A stretch of 64,000 bases of DNA from Lineus longissimus. Taxonomy: Eukaryota > Nemertea > Pilidiophora > Heteronemertea > Lineidae. The notes below the pieces were generated by a model. The model had not been told where the DNA came from. It saw nothing but the letters and a program-made list of their open reading frames with translations, and made no database searches. The DNA lies in NCBI RefSeq assembly GCF_910592395.1, contig NC_088311.1:11100501-11164500 (forward strand), given 5' to 3'. The first letter of the stretch is position 1, and each line of letters opens with the position of its first letter. Position numbers and translations under genes: made by a program. Below are positions 48,609-59,072 of the stretch, piece by piece.

Positions 48609-49555
48609 CAAGGAGGATACCGCGGTGACGTCATATCACGTGATCACATCCCCATATTACTGATCGCTATGGCCAATCAGATTCAGTCTACTGACAGCAC
48701 CAGCACTGAACACAACCTCAACGTCTCACTGTCTGGTGCGCTCCTGTACACAAAAACACCAATAGACATGAAATATTGCAATACCTAGTATGGATTCTTT
48801 CTGTGTAAAATAAAATTTACAGAGCAGATTAACTTCCACGAATAAAAAAGACGTTTGGCGTGGCAAAATTGCGGAAATAATGTCTCCGCTAAAATACACT
48901 ACCAAATACACTCGGCAATGCACTACGCGATACACGGTAGAGATGCAGTTGAGTTTGTTATTGTTTTGACTTAGAAGCCCGCCCATATCATAATATATTC
49001 ATGTATTCATGAAGTATGAACTCATTTCTGTCCCATACAACTCTGAGAACAGTCAATTTCTCCTTAAATCATCACCGAAACCGCGATATCCGCAGGAAGA
49101 TTTCGTTCTAGTGTCCGAAAATGCATTATCTTACAGGGGCACTAACTCGACAAATAGAGGGGATCTATGGGGATCTATGCGAGTTTTAGGTCCTACAGGT
49201 CTCGAACTTGTAAAATCTGTAAACATGCCTCCAAATCCGATTATGATAATGAAGAGATTGCCCCATATCTGGGAGACTGTTTTGAAACCATCGCTAATTT
49301 TGGAAGATCGGTGCTCGGCTATTTGGTTTTAAAAACCCTATTTTTCCCCATCAAAACAACACTTTTCATTAATCAAATGATAACTTATTGTCTGAAGACT
49401 TATTTCATAGCAGAAAAGTACTAATAACTCTGATTTGATGCGAAAAATCTAACTTTATTTGATGACTTGATTTTCCCTTGGCCGTGGATCGAGTTTGTTT
49501 ACAATATGCAGTGCCATCTTGGAAAAGCCTTGACGTCACCGCGGTATCCTCCTTG
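48609..49555. mobile_element. MITE with CAAGGAGGATACCGCGG ends, 8-9 bp duplication
   Basis: Twenty-five bp perfect inverted ends start CAAGGAGGATACCGCGGTGA. Flanks are GAGAGGCTG (48600-48608) and GAGAGGCTC (49556-49564), an 8-9 bp target duplication. 947 bp. Internal plus-strand frames (49009-49424) overlap in two phases and have no known domain. Duplication length suggests a Mutator- or hAT-type element. Confidence 0.85.
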
Positions 49556-49682
49556 GAGAGGCTCTGTATTATGAAAAGGGAATGAAACCTAGGAACCAGT
49601 TCGTTGGTTTCGTTTCGTTGCTCAAAGTCCGGTAAGCCCAGATATTCATAGGTCTTTTCTGTCAGGCATGAACAAAAATCTA

Positions 49683-49688
49683 TTTATT
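49683..49688 (-). terminator. Poly(A) signal candidate for the GPCR gene
   Basis: AATAAA on the minus strand, about 170 bp past the receptor stop codon and in the short gap between the gene and the MITE at 48609-49555. Confidence 0.45.
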
Positions 49689-49854
49689 GAAAGCAGCAGT
49701 TTGCACCACAATTATTCTTCCACAAATGTATTTGTAAGATTAAGGTACTTGTAGGATTCAAGCAACCTCAGTCAAGGCACGGACACTAATATGCTGTTGG
49801 AAATCTTACTGTCTATATTGCTGGAGTTGCACGTCGGGGAGAGTTGGGTCACTG

Positions 49855-50850
49855 TTACTTTTGTCCTCGGAACATTAGGTAAACCTCGCGCCGAAACTGG
49901 CTGCCACTCACACAATATAGAAGAAAGTTTAGAGTGTTATTTACGAAAGCAATTAAATTGGTAATGGTGTGTGTAAGCCATTCGATAGCAATCTGATGCT
50001 GACTTCGGTTGACTTGTAGGAACCCAAAGGCAATAGAAAAAGTTGAAAGGGGCAAAGTTAGCAGAATGAATACGACACTAACTGTAGTCAACATTTTCGT
50101 CATACTGGTAAACATTGAGGACTGGTCTTTTGAATTTCTTCCTGGATTCTGTAGATTTTTCCGCTCTTTTTGACTTTGCAAAACTTTGTGAAGAATCGAA
50201 CAATTACAGAAGATAATAACAGTAAAAGGAATGCCCGAATGAGCGAGGAAGTCGATCCACTGATAAACCATATCCCAGAAATAAACGTAATGTTCGGCAT
50301 AGTAACAAACACCGTCTTTGTTAATTTCAAACATGAAAAAATGAACGATGTTGAGTGAAATTATACAGAGTAACACTGAAAAAAGAGCTAAGAATGTCCA
50401 TTTCTTCGTGCATATAACCCTTGCCTTCAATGGATAGGACACAGAGATAAATCTTTCTACCGTTAGTAGCATGACACTTGAGCTTGCTAAATGTTTGGCT
50501 ACATATGTACAGAATATCTGCACAGGGCAGGAGGCGGTGGTGAGAGTCCGAAGATCAACCCCGAAAACAAACAAAACCCATCGTCGCAGCAGTGCCCAAA
50601 CGTAGGCTGTATCCGCAATGGCGAGGGATATTAGTAATATCCTTGTTGACGCTTTACCAAATTTTCGTCGAACTAAAACCGCGATAGTCAACGTATTGAA
50701 CAATGTTCCTAGTACAATCAAAATCGGAGGGACGTACATTGATAGCTGCGTGCGGAGGCGCCATTCCCAAAACTCATTCAGATCTTGAACGCTTTCTTGT
50801 GTTGAAAATGGTACACTTACTTGGGTTGATTCTCTAGTTACTACAGCCAT
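49855..50850 (-). CDS. Rhodopsin-class G protein-coupled receptor (peptide-receptor-like), intronless
   Basis: 331 residues in a single exon. Seven hydrophobic segments lie at about 38-61, 71-97, 108-136, 151-174, 188-218, 252-278 and 290-313. Class A hallmarks: N52 in TM1, LAIAD with D80 in TM2, C108 and C182 for the extracellular disulfide, ERF (132-134) in place of DRY, P267 in TM6, and NFLLY (308-312) in place of NPxxY, followed by a basic helix 8 (FRREVYLMF). There is no cleavable signal peptide. Overall it resembles the large invertebrate sets of FMRFamide/TRH-type peptide receptors, but the ligand cannot be named. The ATG at 50850 has G at +4. The loss of the TM6 CWxP Cys-Trp and the TM7 Pro is unusual but occurs in lineage-expanded receptors. 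Confidence 0.9.
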   Translation of the reverse strand: MAVVTRESTQVSVPFSTQESVQDLNEFWEWRLRTQLSMYVPPILIVLGTLFNTLTIAVLVRRKFGKASTRILLISLAIADTAYVWALLRRWVLFVFGVDLRTLTTASCPVQIFCTYVAKHLASSSVMLLTVERFISVSYPLKARVICTKKWTFLALFSVLLCIISLNIVHFFMFEINKDGVCYYAEHYVYFWDMVYQWIDFLAHSGIPFTVIIFCNCSILHKVLQSQKERKNLQNPGRNSKDQSSMFTSMTKMLTTVSVVFILLTLPLSTFSIAFGFLQVNRSQHQIAIEWLTHTITNLIAFVNNTLNFLLYCVSGSQFRREVYLMFRGQK

Positions 50851-53800
50851 CGTCTTGTTTCCTCTCTTTTAAGACTGGTTAGAGTATTTTACTAGCATCT
50901 GGCACGGGGGTTGGTCTACCTTTGTACTAGTATTACACCTATTCTAATACTATGATGTGTAACCATTGGTACAGATATTTACTCAAACTCCGATAATTCT
51001 CCAAGTACTGCAAACATTTAACAACCCATGTCGCTAGTTCTTTCACCACATGAGCTGTCGTTGCAAAGTGTCCTTATTGCAAGAGGTATTTTCTTCAATC
51101 TCCCCAACTTCGAGTCAAGGCCGCAAGCACACTGCTCATTTCCGTAGTCTTATAAACATGAAACTGCTGATTCATGTATTGCCAAATCCGACGAAAAGAA
51201 GTAGCTGATCATCATGATGTAACGTCGTTGAAGCCTCATTTATTTCCTAGTTGGTGTATCAAACAGATTGTTGTATTTAGTCCTTTTGCGCTTAAAAGCT
51301 GAGTTTAGACCACGAAAGTTATCGCCACAACTTGATGTTGCTCAACTAACTGACGACTCATCGCATGGCGTAAACCATCAATATTTACGGACTCTTTGGA
51401 AATAAACTCGTTCCGCTTGCCATCTCATTCAATGATTTCGATTCTAAATCTGTGCGAAATTGATAAAGTGACCCGCAGAGATATATCTTAAATACTACCA
51501 CAAAACAGATTGAGGCCAAAGGAAATTAAATGTTTTAGTTTCTCACCTTGGTCCCCCTCTCCTCCCAGAAAAGACTAAAAATTTTAAGACCTCCTGCTTC
51601 AGCAATGCCAGTGTCAGTGCTTATACAATAACTCCCCTTTTCCCGTTTGTGCAGCAGACCATTGGATGTTCGGCAATGCTCACTGTTAACACAAGACAAT
51701 TTCATAGTTCAATAACGCGATGCCATGCCAACAGAGTGTTCCAAAAGTGTATTTCATCTCTTCCTTCAAAGCATGACGTACAAGAATCACACGTCGAAAG
51801 GATCTCCTATCTGAAAAAAAATCATTTTATGGATATAAGGGTCAACTTTCCTATTGGTCAGAAATTTGGCCAAAAAGATGAAGACCGCCAGCCAGATTTG
51901 GCTACAGCTTGCCTAATTCGGCTCATTTGTTGACGGGTTACTCTAATAATGGTTTTCTACGTGAAAAAGGACACCGATTGTCGCCTGGAAAAGCTAAAGG
52001 TACGAAATAAAGCGGAACCTAAAACGCCCCAAACCAGGTGAACAACCAAAACCCTACACGGCCAGGTCAACAACCACAAAGGGAAGATGGTGCATTATTC
52101 CTTGTTAATATGCCGGCATGATGCATGACGATTCAATAACTCCAGTCCAAGAGCGATGGTAAAAACAACTGTAGCTGAAATAGAAATCAGAAAACTTATA
52201 CATTTGCTGACCGTATTGCAGAAACGAACTATTCGCAATTTAAGCAAGGGACTCCCCGTGGAAATGATCGACCACTACTTTTTCCCCTACACAAGTTAGA
52301 CTGCACTAATGCGATCAGCCACCATCGCCATCAAGAATCGAGATGCAGCGTAGTTGAGGGGGTCAGTTGTCACAACTACATGTACCAACATCGCTGAAGG
52401 GACAACTATGCTCCAATTTCGCACTATAGAGGTAGGCCTAAGCTATATCACCGCTGCATCCACAGCTACATCCTGTAAATACAGGGTTATCAAGATAGTT
52501 ATGCGAACAAACAAAGTCTTTGGATGCAAGCCCTGTCATCTCAGAACATCTCTGAATCTACGAAATGGCCTCAAAGAATTCTATGCACAGGAAATAATCC
52601 GTATGAACAATAGCAAATAATATACGCGATGTTGAACGCTACATGACATCATAGAACCCCTCTCGGTCGTTTAACCTGTTCTCATTCAGTTTTGGAACTC
52701 CGCCTCGTTCGGATGTTCTGTTGGCTGGCACTGCGTGTTAGTTCGAGTTGGCTTTGTTCATCGACCAGACATATCCAATACTTTATGTTTGTATGTGGTC
52801 AATGCTTATGGAGCATTTGGCCACGAATCGGCCAGTAACGATATGTGAAATGTTTTACTTTCGACTCAAGAGAATACTTGCAATGAAATAGAAATCGTTG
52901 AATGTCTCACTCCGAAGTTTCATCGTATCCATATTAAGATCCAAGTGACGTCAAACCGACCTCTGGCTTGAGACACAATGCATCACCGAGATGCATGCTT
53001 CGACCAAACTACTGGCGACAGATACCGAATTTCGTATTGAGGAAGAGTCCCTAGGAAGCTTTCCGAGGCACTTTCAACGTATTTAATTGGCTTCGATACC
53101 AGTATATTGCGCCATAGTACATTTGACAGCACACCGATCCTGCAAAAGGTCAAGAATCAGACCAACAATTCTCGAATTTTGGTGAGTTTGGGCCACGCAT
53201 AGACTAATCACTAGAAGAGGCTCATCATGAAATAATTGCGCCTGGCGCTTTTGGGTTGATATAGCAGGAAGATCTCCGTTGCTCTACCTCTCTAAACTGT
53301 TCAGTGCTATCAAGTATAGATTAGAGAAGAATGAACAACTTACAATACTCCATAGATATGCGCTTTTTAAATCGCATGGTTCTCGGTTGCAATTGACTAC
53401 CTAGCTGTTTGCGAGGGTTGCTGGTAAAGCCAAGACCAATACACACATATACTTGCTATAATAACTGAGCTACTTTGAATTTTGTGAAAGGCAAAACTAT
53501 GCACATTTATATTCTCTATTTTCTTAATTGATCGCGCAGATGGGCACTCAGTCTTTTTTTGATTTTCAAAAACTTAATTTTTAATTAGCCCGATTAGCAC
53601 CTTGTTTGCAGGGAATATTTAGTACGGGGTTGTGATATAATAGCAGTCTGATAAGTTTAACGGTTAATGAATTAGAGCTAATTTAATTACGAAAAGCACC
53701 CTATATTCAAAATTAAAACTAAGTGCTAGTCTATCTAACTAATAGCTAGTTAAACTTTCTTCTCTAATCTATTCTTGGTGCTATGATAAACAAAATCGAT

Positions 53801-55175
53801 TGGTGGACATGACACGGCCGATTCAACGGAATACAACCAGATACGTTCTCATTTATGGGTGAACACCCTAAGCAAATTTTGACTACAACTGTGGAGTGAG
53901 ACCCAACACAAGATTGCCCAATGACACAGCCTCACCTCACTGATTACGACGTCATCACCGACCTGAAGTGGCTAATCCAGTCTATGGTCATACTGGTTAT
54001 CTGCGTTTCCCCTATTAGCCAGATATGTTCGCCACATTAAAGTACTATTGGTAAGTCGATTCACCTCCTTTTTCACATGCTGTCAATTTGTCAGTAGCGG
54101 TCAACAAGTTTTCTACATGCGCCCGCCACCATTTTAATTACCGGGGTACATGCTTGCCAATGGCACATTATTTGATATTACACTCATTATTTGCTATTGA
54201 TCATACGGGGGTTATAATGTCAACGCAGCCCCCTGAAGAGAAACGGAATACATGAATATGTCAGACTCTTCGATCCTTATCAAGTGTCCATGGAAGCCGC
54301 AGAGACCCTTATTACATCTCTGTTTGATGACGAGCGCGAAGCCCAGGATCAGAACGCCTTTTGTAATTTTGCCACTTAACTTACAGTTAAAAGATTTCAG
54401 GCCAAGCCCAACACACGGTTGTCTTTAAGCAAAGCCCGTTCGCACCCGGCCTAAATTTCCATAGTCTTTCTGTCTTATCAAAGGGTCGAAGGGCAAATCT
54501 TGATAACATCGCCCCCCCCCCGGAAAACAGCCCTCGTGGGGGTCGATAGGCTTTATCCGGCAAAGGCAAAAACGTAATGTAATATCGGGTCAGCCACACT
54601 AAAAAAAAAGAATACCACCAAATACGGAACTCAACATATCGAAGAAGGGCGGTACATGTCCTAGTGTCCTAGTACTGATGCAATGTTATATGGATGATTG
54701 TCATATTCGTTATCAATATGAGGTCCGAAAATCAAATAGAATTTTGAAAATAACAACCGTTTCAAAATTTGACATAAAAAGCAAAGCCATATTGAAGGTA
54801 TTCTACGAAAATTACTCAAAGACCGATAATGACCCGATCACGGCAAATGCAACGCTTAACTCTCTTTCCTTGAGGAGAGGTTACTCCATAAGATTGACGA
54901 ATGGCCATCATGGACAATAATGCCCATACCGCGCCGGAGTCGGTATCAAAGCAATAGACACATCATCAAATCATACGCGAGCTTCTGAATGGAATCCCAT
55001 TGCAGGCCTTATTGTCCACATGTTCATCAGGCCGAGCTTATTGATATGCGCCGGACTTACGAACAAGAAATGGGAAGGCCGAGAAAATGTAAAAAGTAAT
55101 CCTAAGCGTTGGTCGTGCGAAATTCCCTGTACTCATTTGTATGCGGCCAACTGATATACAGATATAAAGGACTGA
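50851..55175. other. Intergenic, upstream of the GPCR
   Basis: About 4.3 kb without a recognisable gene. Small frames at 51649-51933, 52354-52620 and 54678-54920 lack domains. There is a run of 10 C near 54512. The GPCR promoter should lie near 50.9-51.2 kb; no clear core element was seen. Confidence 0.45.
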
Positions 55176-55177
55176 TA

Positions 55178-55653
55178 TGGCTGGCGTGAGCGGACAGTAT
55201 TCAGAATTATGCCACGACATGAATCGGAATTGTGGCGTGGCATAATTCACAATTATGGTGCACCACAAATTGACAAATCAAAACCTTGGATCTCGTGAAT
55301 TATGCTGCAGCATAATGCTGCATTGTGGTGTGGGTCTCACAGTCCTGATATTCATATCTACCCTAAACATACTACCCTAGAAATCTTTGGAGATATGCGT
55401 TTTTTACAATTTCATTTCCGGCGAAATCTCAAAGATCGCATGACCTGCAATCCTGTATTGAATATAACATCAAACCCACAAATTACGTCCACAATTCTCA
55501 CTTCTCACTTAAATGACGCCTCCGTCCACAATTCCTATTTATGCTGCGGCATAATTCACGAGATCCGAGGTTTTGATTGGTTGATTTATGGTGCACCGCA
55601 ATTCCAATTTATGCCGTGGCATATGGCTGAATTCTCTCCACTCGCGCCAGCCA
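55178..55653. mobile_element. Foldback MITE, ~150 bp inverted repeats, TA duplication
   Basis: TA, then TGGCTGGCGTGAGCGGACAG; the right end inverse is TGGCTGGCGCGAGTGGAGAG, then TA (55654-55655). The arms share ATTATGCC, GGTGCACCA, AATCAAAACCT and GGATCTCGTGAATTATGC and cover most of the 476 bp element. No coding capacity. Confidence 0.8.
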
Positions 55654-55655
55654 TA

Positions 55656-57429
55656 GACGGAGGCCGACCTTTGTATGTGATACAGCCTACCGGCACGACT
55701 GGTCACATTCACACCAGCTAAGACGCGCGTCTACGTTTACAACACGGTACTTATCGACAATTACACAACTGTATTGAAGCCTATCAGAGTCTCTGTGTAT
55801 CAGCTAGATAGACGAAGACCAGACGGAAACCACTTCATAAATCATGGTAGAAAACTCTGTCTTTGACCAATATTCGACATTTGCATTTAGTAGTTAACAT
55901 ATAGTGATCATCGTGTACTATTACTACTAAAAAAAACGCTTGAAAAAAATGACTCCATGTGAAATCCACAAAGTGATTGATAATAATTCACTATAATTAT
56001 ATAGAGAAAAAGCATGTCATTGCGATGTGCCATTAGGTGTAATTCAATATCCATGTATATTTACATTCACGTCACTCGCGAAAGAAGAAAAAGGACCAAA
56101 TTGATGACAAAATTCAATTTTGGTGGCGGGAAAGGTTCACTTGGTTGGCTCATCCAGCCAAAGCCATTGATAGAATAAAACTAAAGTATTATACAAAAAC
56201 AATTATTTCATCATTTTTTTCGATATGTCCACCCGTAAGAGAGAAAACAGGCGACAATAAAATATTGCGCGCCGGCTGCAGTTGTAGCTTTGTTATTGTA
56301 ATACACATCATTCTGTGCTCCCCGTAATACCTTATTCTCATCTGCGGTCAATACAAATTGGTTCCCAACGCCACCGCTTATCGTGTAGCTTAGGTATTGA
56401 CCGCCAAATTGTTATTTCATACGCCCAGTTTTATTGGAGCCCCTGCAGCGCCATGCTATTTTGAGACGGAAACCCCCTTTGCCGAGAGTTGTTTTGAGAA
56501 CGGAAACCCCTCCACCACGTTGGTGATGTCAATACAGAACGGTCGATCACCTAATTTCCCGGGAAAGGGGAAGGGTATTCTTTCTAACGATTGTGGCAGT
56601 AATAAGTTCTAAAGTAACGCCAATAAATTGACTTGGGTGCCTTTAAAAAGTTTCCGTTGATTCATCCTCATCCGCCTTGCAACCCGCAACCCCTAACCGT
56701 AGTTCCTAAAAACTGTTGGATTTCCTCTATCACTGAACCAGCTCCTGTACGAGTTGGGACAATGTCATGCAGAGTTTCTGAAACCGGGTGCACTGTCAAT
56801 AGATTTGTATAAGAATGAATACATTATCGTAATGATGGCGGCGTAAGTGTTCACAGGGTCGGAGTGTGCGTGTCAGCCGGGTCTGTTCAGTTTTGTGTGT
56901 TTTCCTGTTTTGGTCAAAAATCAAAATATTTCGAAAATGAGTTGATGGAACTATATTTTTTATTTCATTTTTCTCGAGCATGACTTTTTTTAAATCACGG
57001 TTTTTAGTGATCAAGGAATCCTGGTAATTTAACCAAAGTAAACTAGACAACAGTATTTTAGACAAAGTGAATTAGACAATGGTAATCTAGACAACGGTCA
57101 TTTTAGACAATGGTAAATTAGGGAGAATTATTTTACACTTTTGGGGAAGTATATATTAACTGTTTTTTTCTGATAGATTCTTCAGTGTGGCAAGCCTCGA
57201 GCTGTGCCGAGTTTAAGTCATAGCGTAAGTCACAGTTGTGACAGAAGATTGTGGTTGTAAATATAAGAACTGAGTTGTATGATGATAAGGCGACGTAATG
57301 ATTGTTTTTAAACAGAGGTTTGAAGTACGAGTCTGTGAAATAGAGTTTATGGAAATCTGTAGTTACTGGTCATGATTGCTAGATGTTCGAAGTCAGTTTG
57401 CCATTCCTTAATTGAAAGTGACTAAGTCC
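55656..57429. other. Intergenic, no gene recognised
   Basis: It contains repeated TTAGACAA..GGT motifs around 57040-57115 (four near-copies of TAGACAATGGTAAT). No supported gene. Confidence 0.4.
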
Positions 57430-57860
57430 ATGGTTAACCGCTGGGCTTAGGACTACTTGGTCACGACACTTGAAAGCCACGCCGGTTCATCCAGAAATAC
57501 AATCCAGGGTTCTCCCCGGGATCGAATCCGGGGTATTGGAAAACTATGGATTACAAAACTTTGGATTGGTCAGGGAAAGTCTGTACTGACAGTCATTACT
57601 CTCCACCGCCTGTGTGCTGTCAACATTATGATATTATGTGCTAATGTTGGTAGTTGGGGAGTGGGTCCTTGGGTAAGGTACTTGGCATGCAGAAGGGTCA
57701 CAAGTGTGAGGCGTGGGTCTTAGGGCAACACACTACTTGGCAGACGGGTCACGAAGGTAGAGTTGTGGGTCCTTGGGCAAGGCACTTGGCAGAAACGTCA
57801 CGAAATGTGAGGTGTTGGTCGGCCTTTGGCTAGACAAGGAACAAGAAGGTATGGTAAAAT
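57430..57860 (+). repeat. tRNA-derived SINE with triplicated body
   Basis: The head has GGTTAACCGCTGGGC (A-box) and GGGATCGAATCCGG (B-box, about 57518), then GTATTGGAAAACTATGGATT shared with the inverted partner at 58.3 kb. It is followed by three tandem ~55-60 bp units (57650-57830) carrying GGGTCCTTGGGCAAGGCACT, the SINE body motif. Confidence 0.75.
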
Positions 57861-58194
57861 TTATAAAAGAACGGGGGGGGGGGGCATATTGGCAGCCACA
57901 TTGGATTTTGGCTTCTCAGGCATAATCGATTGTGCTTTTAAGGGGGTGCGCAACTTTGTTCAAAGTGTTCTTGTGTTCCCCCAATTGTAAGGGCCGGGTT
58001 CTGGATATATAAATGACGCCGAGCTTGTCACTCGGTCACTCTGTTTCTAGTATATATTCAAATGATGCACGTCCAACTCGTGTCCAGTTCACCCATGCAG
58101 CACCCTACCATTCTGATTGGGGGAATGTCAGACCTGGGTGATAGGACCCGGGGAACATTGGGATAATACCCTATTAAAGGAACCCACAAAAACT

Positions 58195-58400
58195 ATCTTG
58201 GACTGGTAATACAAAACTATGAGCTGGGACAGGGCACCAGTTCATTAATTCCAGGCGGTGGAGAGTGATGACTGTCAGTCCAGACTTTCCCAGTCCAATC
58301 CATAGTTTTCCAATACCCTCGAACCTGGGCCCTATTGCGTGGTAGCCAGCAGTAGTGTTAACCACTGGGCTATGATGCTCCCCGTAATTCAGAAAACCTA
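58195..58400 (-). repeat. tRNA-derived SINE, inverted partner of 57430
   Basis: On the minus strand: AGCCCAGTGGTTAACAC (A-box), CCCAGGTTCGAGGG (B-box), then GTATTGGAAAACTATGGATT and ACTGACAGTCATCACTCTCC, as in the plus-strand copy at 57.5 kb. This opposite-orientation pair could fold. Confidence 0.75.
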
Positions 58401-58406
58401 TGCGTT

Positions 58407-59072
58407 GTACACACTGACAACAATTTCGGTAACATTTTCGGAAACATCTCGGCAACACACCTGGGCAACAAAAATTTGCCCCTGTATACACATGACAACA
58501 TTCGACAACATGTTGGGCAACTTGTTATCGAATATTTCTGAGAAAATGAGGATTTTGGACGGAAATTCATAAACAATGGAAGATTCTAAGAGAAGAAGAT
58601 GTATTGTCGGGGGCTCTGCCATAATTTTACGTATCCTGATTGAAAGACGGCAAAGAAGACGTAAAGATGAGAAAAGAGTGTGGACAAGACCATGGATATA
58701 TATGAGAGGCCAGCATGGAGCCTACCACTGTCTCCTGTCTACTGTCATCCCATAAACAGGCACAACTTTCCCATACTGCGATAAGTTGTTCCACTTCACT
58801 CAATAACCATTCATTGCTGGAGGCTGCTATTTTGACTACATCACATGGCTTCAGGTAGATCATGTGATTTGTGGCCTATTTCTGATTGGATAAAACTCGA
58901 CAACACTCGGCAACAAAATTGATTTTATATTATTTCGACAACATTTGAGCAACAGTTGGCCAACATGTTACCGAATGTTTCCGAACTGGACACACTGCCA
59001 ACATTTTCGATAACATCGCACCTGGACAACATGTTGGCCAACATGTTTCCCAAAATGTTGTCAGTGTGTACA
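58407..59072. mobile_element. Inverted-repeat element with MADF-like ORF (possible PIF/Harbinger relic)
   Basis: A perfect 17 bp inverted terminus TGTACACACTGACAACA at 58407 and 59056-59072, extended by imperfect AACATTTTCGG / CCCAACATGTTGGC motifs repeated on both sides. Internally, the minus strand (58627-58863) encodes NEWLLSEVEQLIAVWESCAC then LWDD, matching the start of a MADF/Myb-SANT-like DNA-binding domain (W..EEV..LI..W....CLWD), which is followed by a possible donor (AGTG/GTAGGC). Such proteins accompany Harbinger transposases. The expected 3 bp target duplication is not evident. Confidence 0.6.

Noticed and set aside
49009-49424. 107- and 85-codon plus-strand frames
   Set aside because: They lie inside the 947 bp MITE and overlap in two phases without a known domain.
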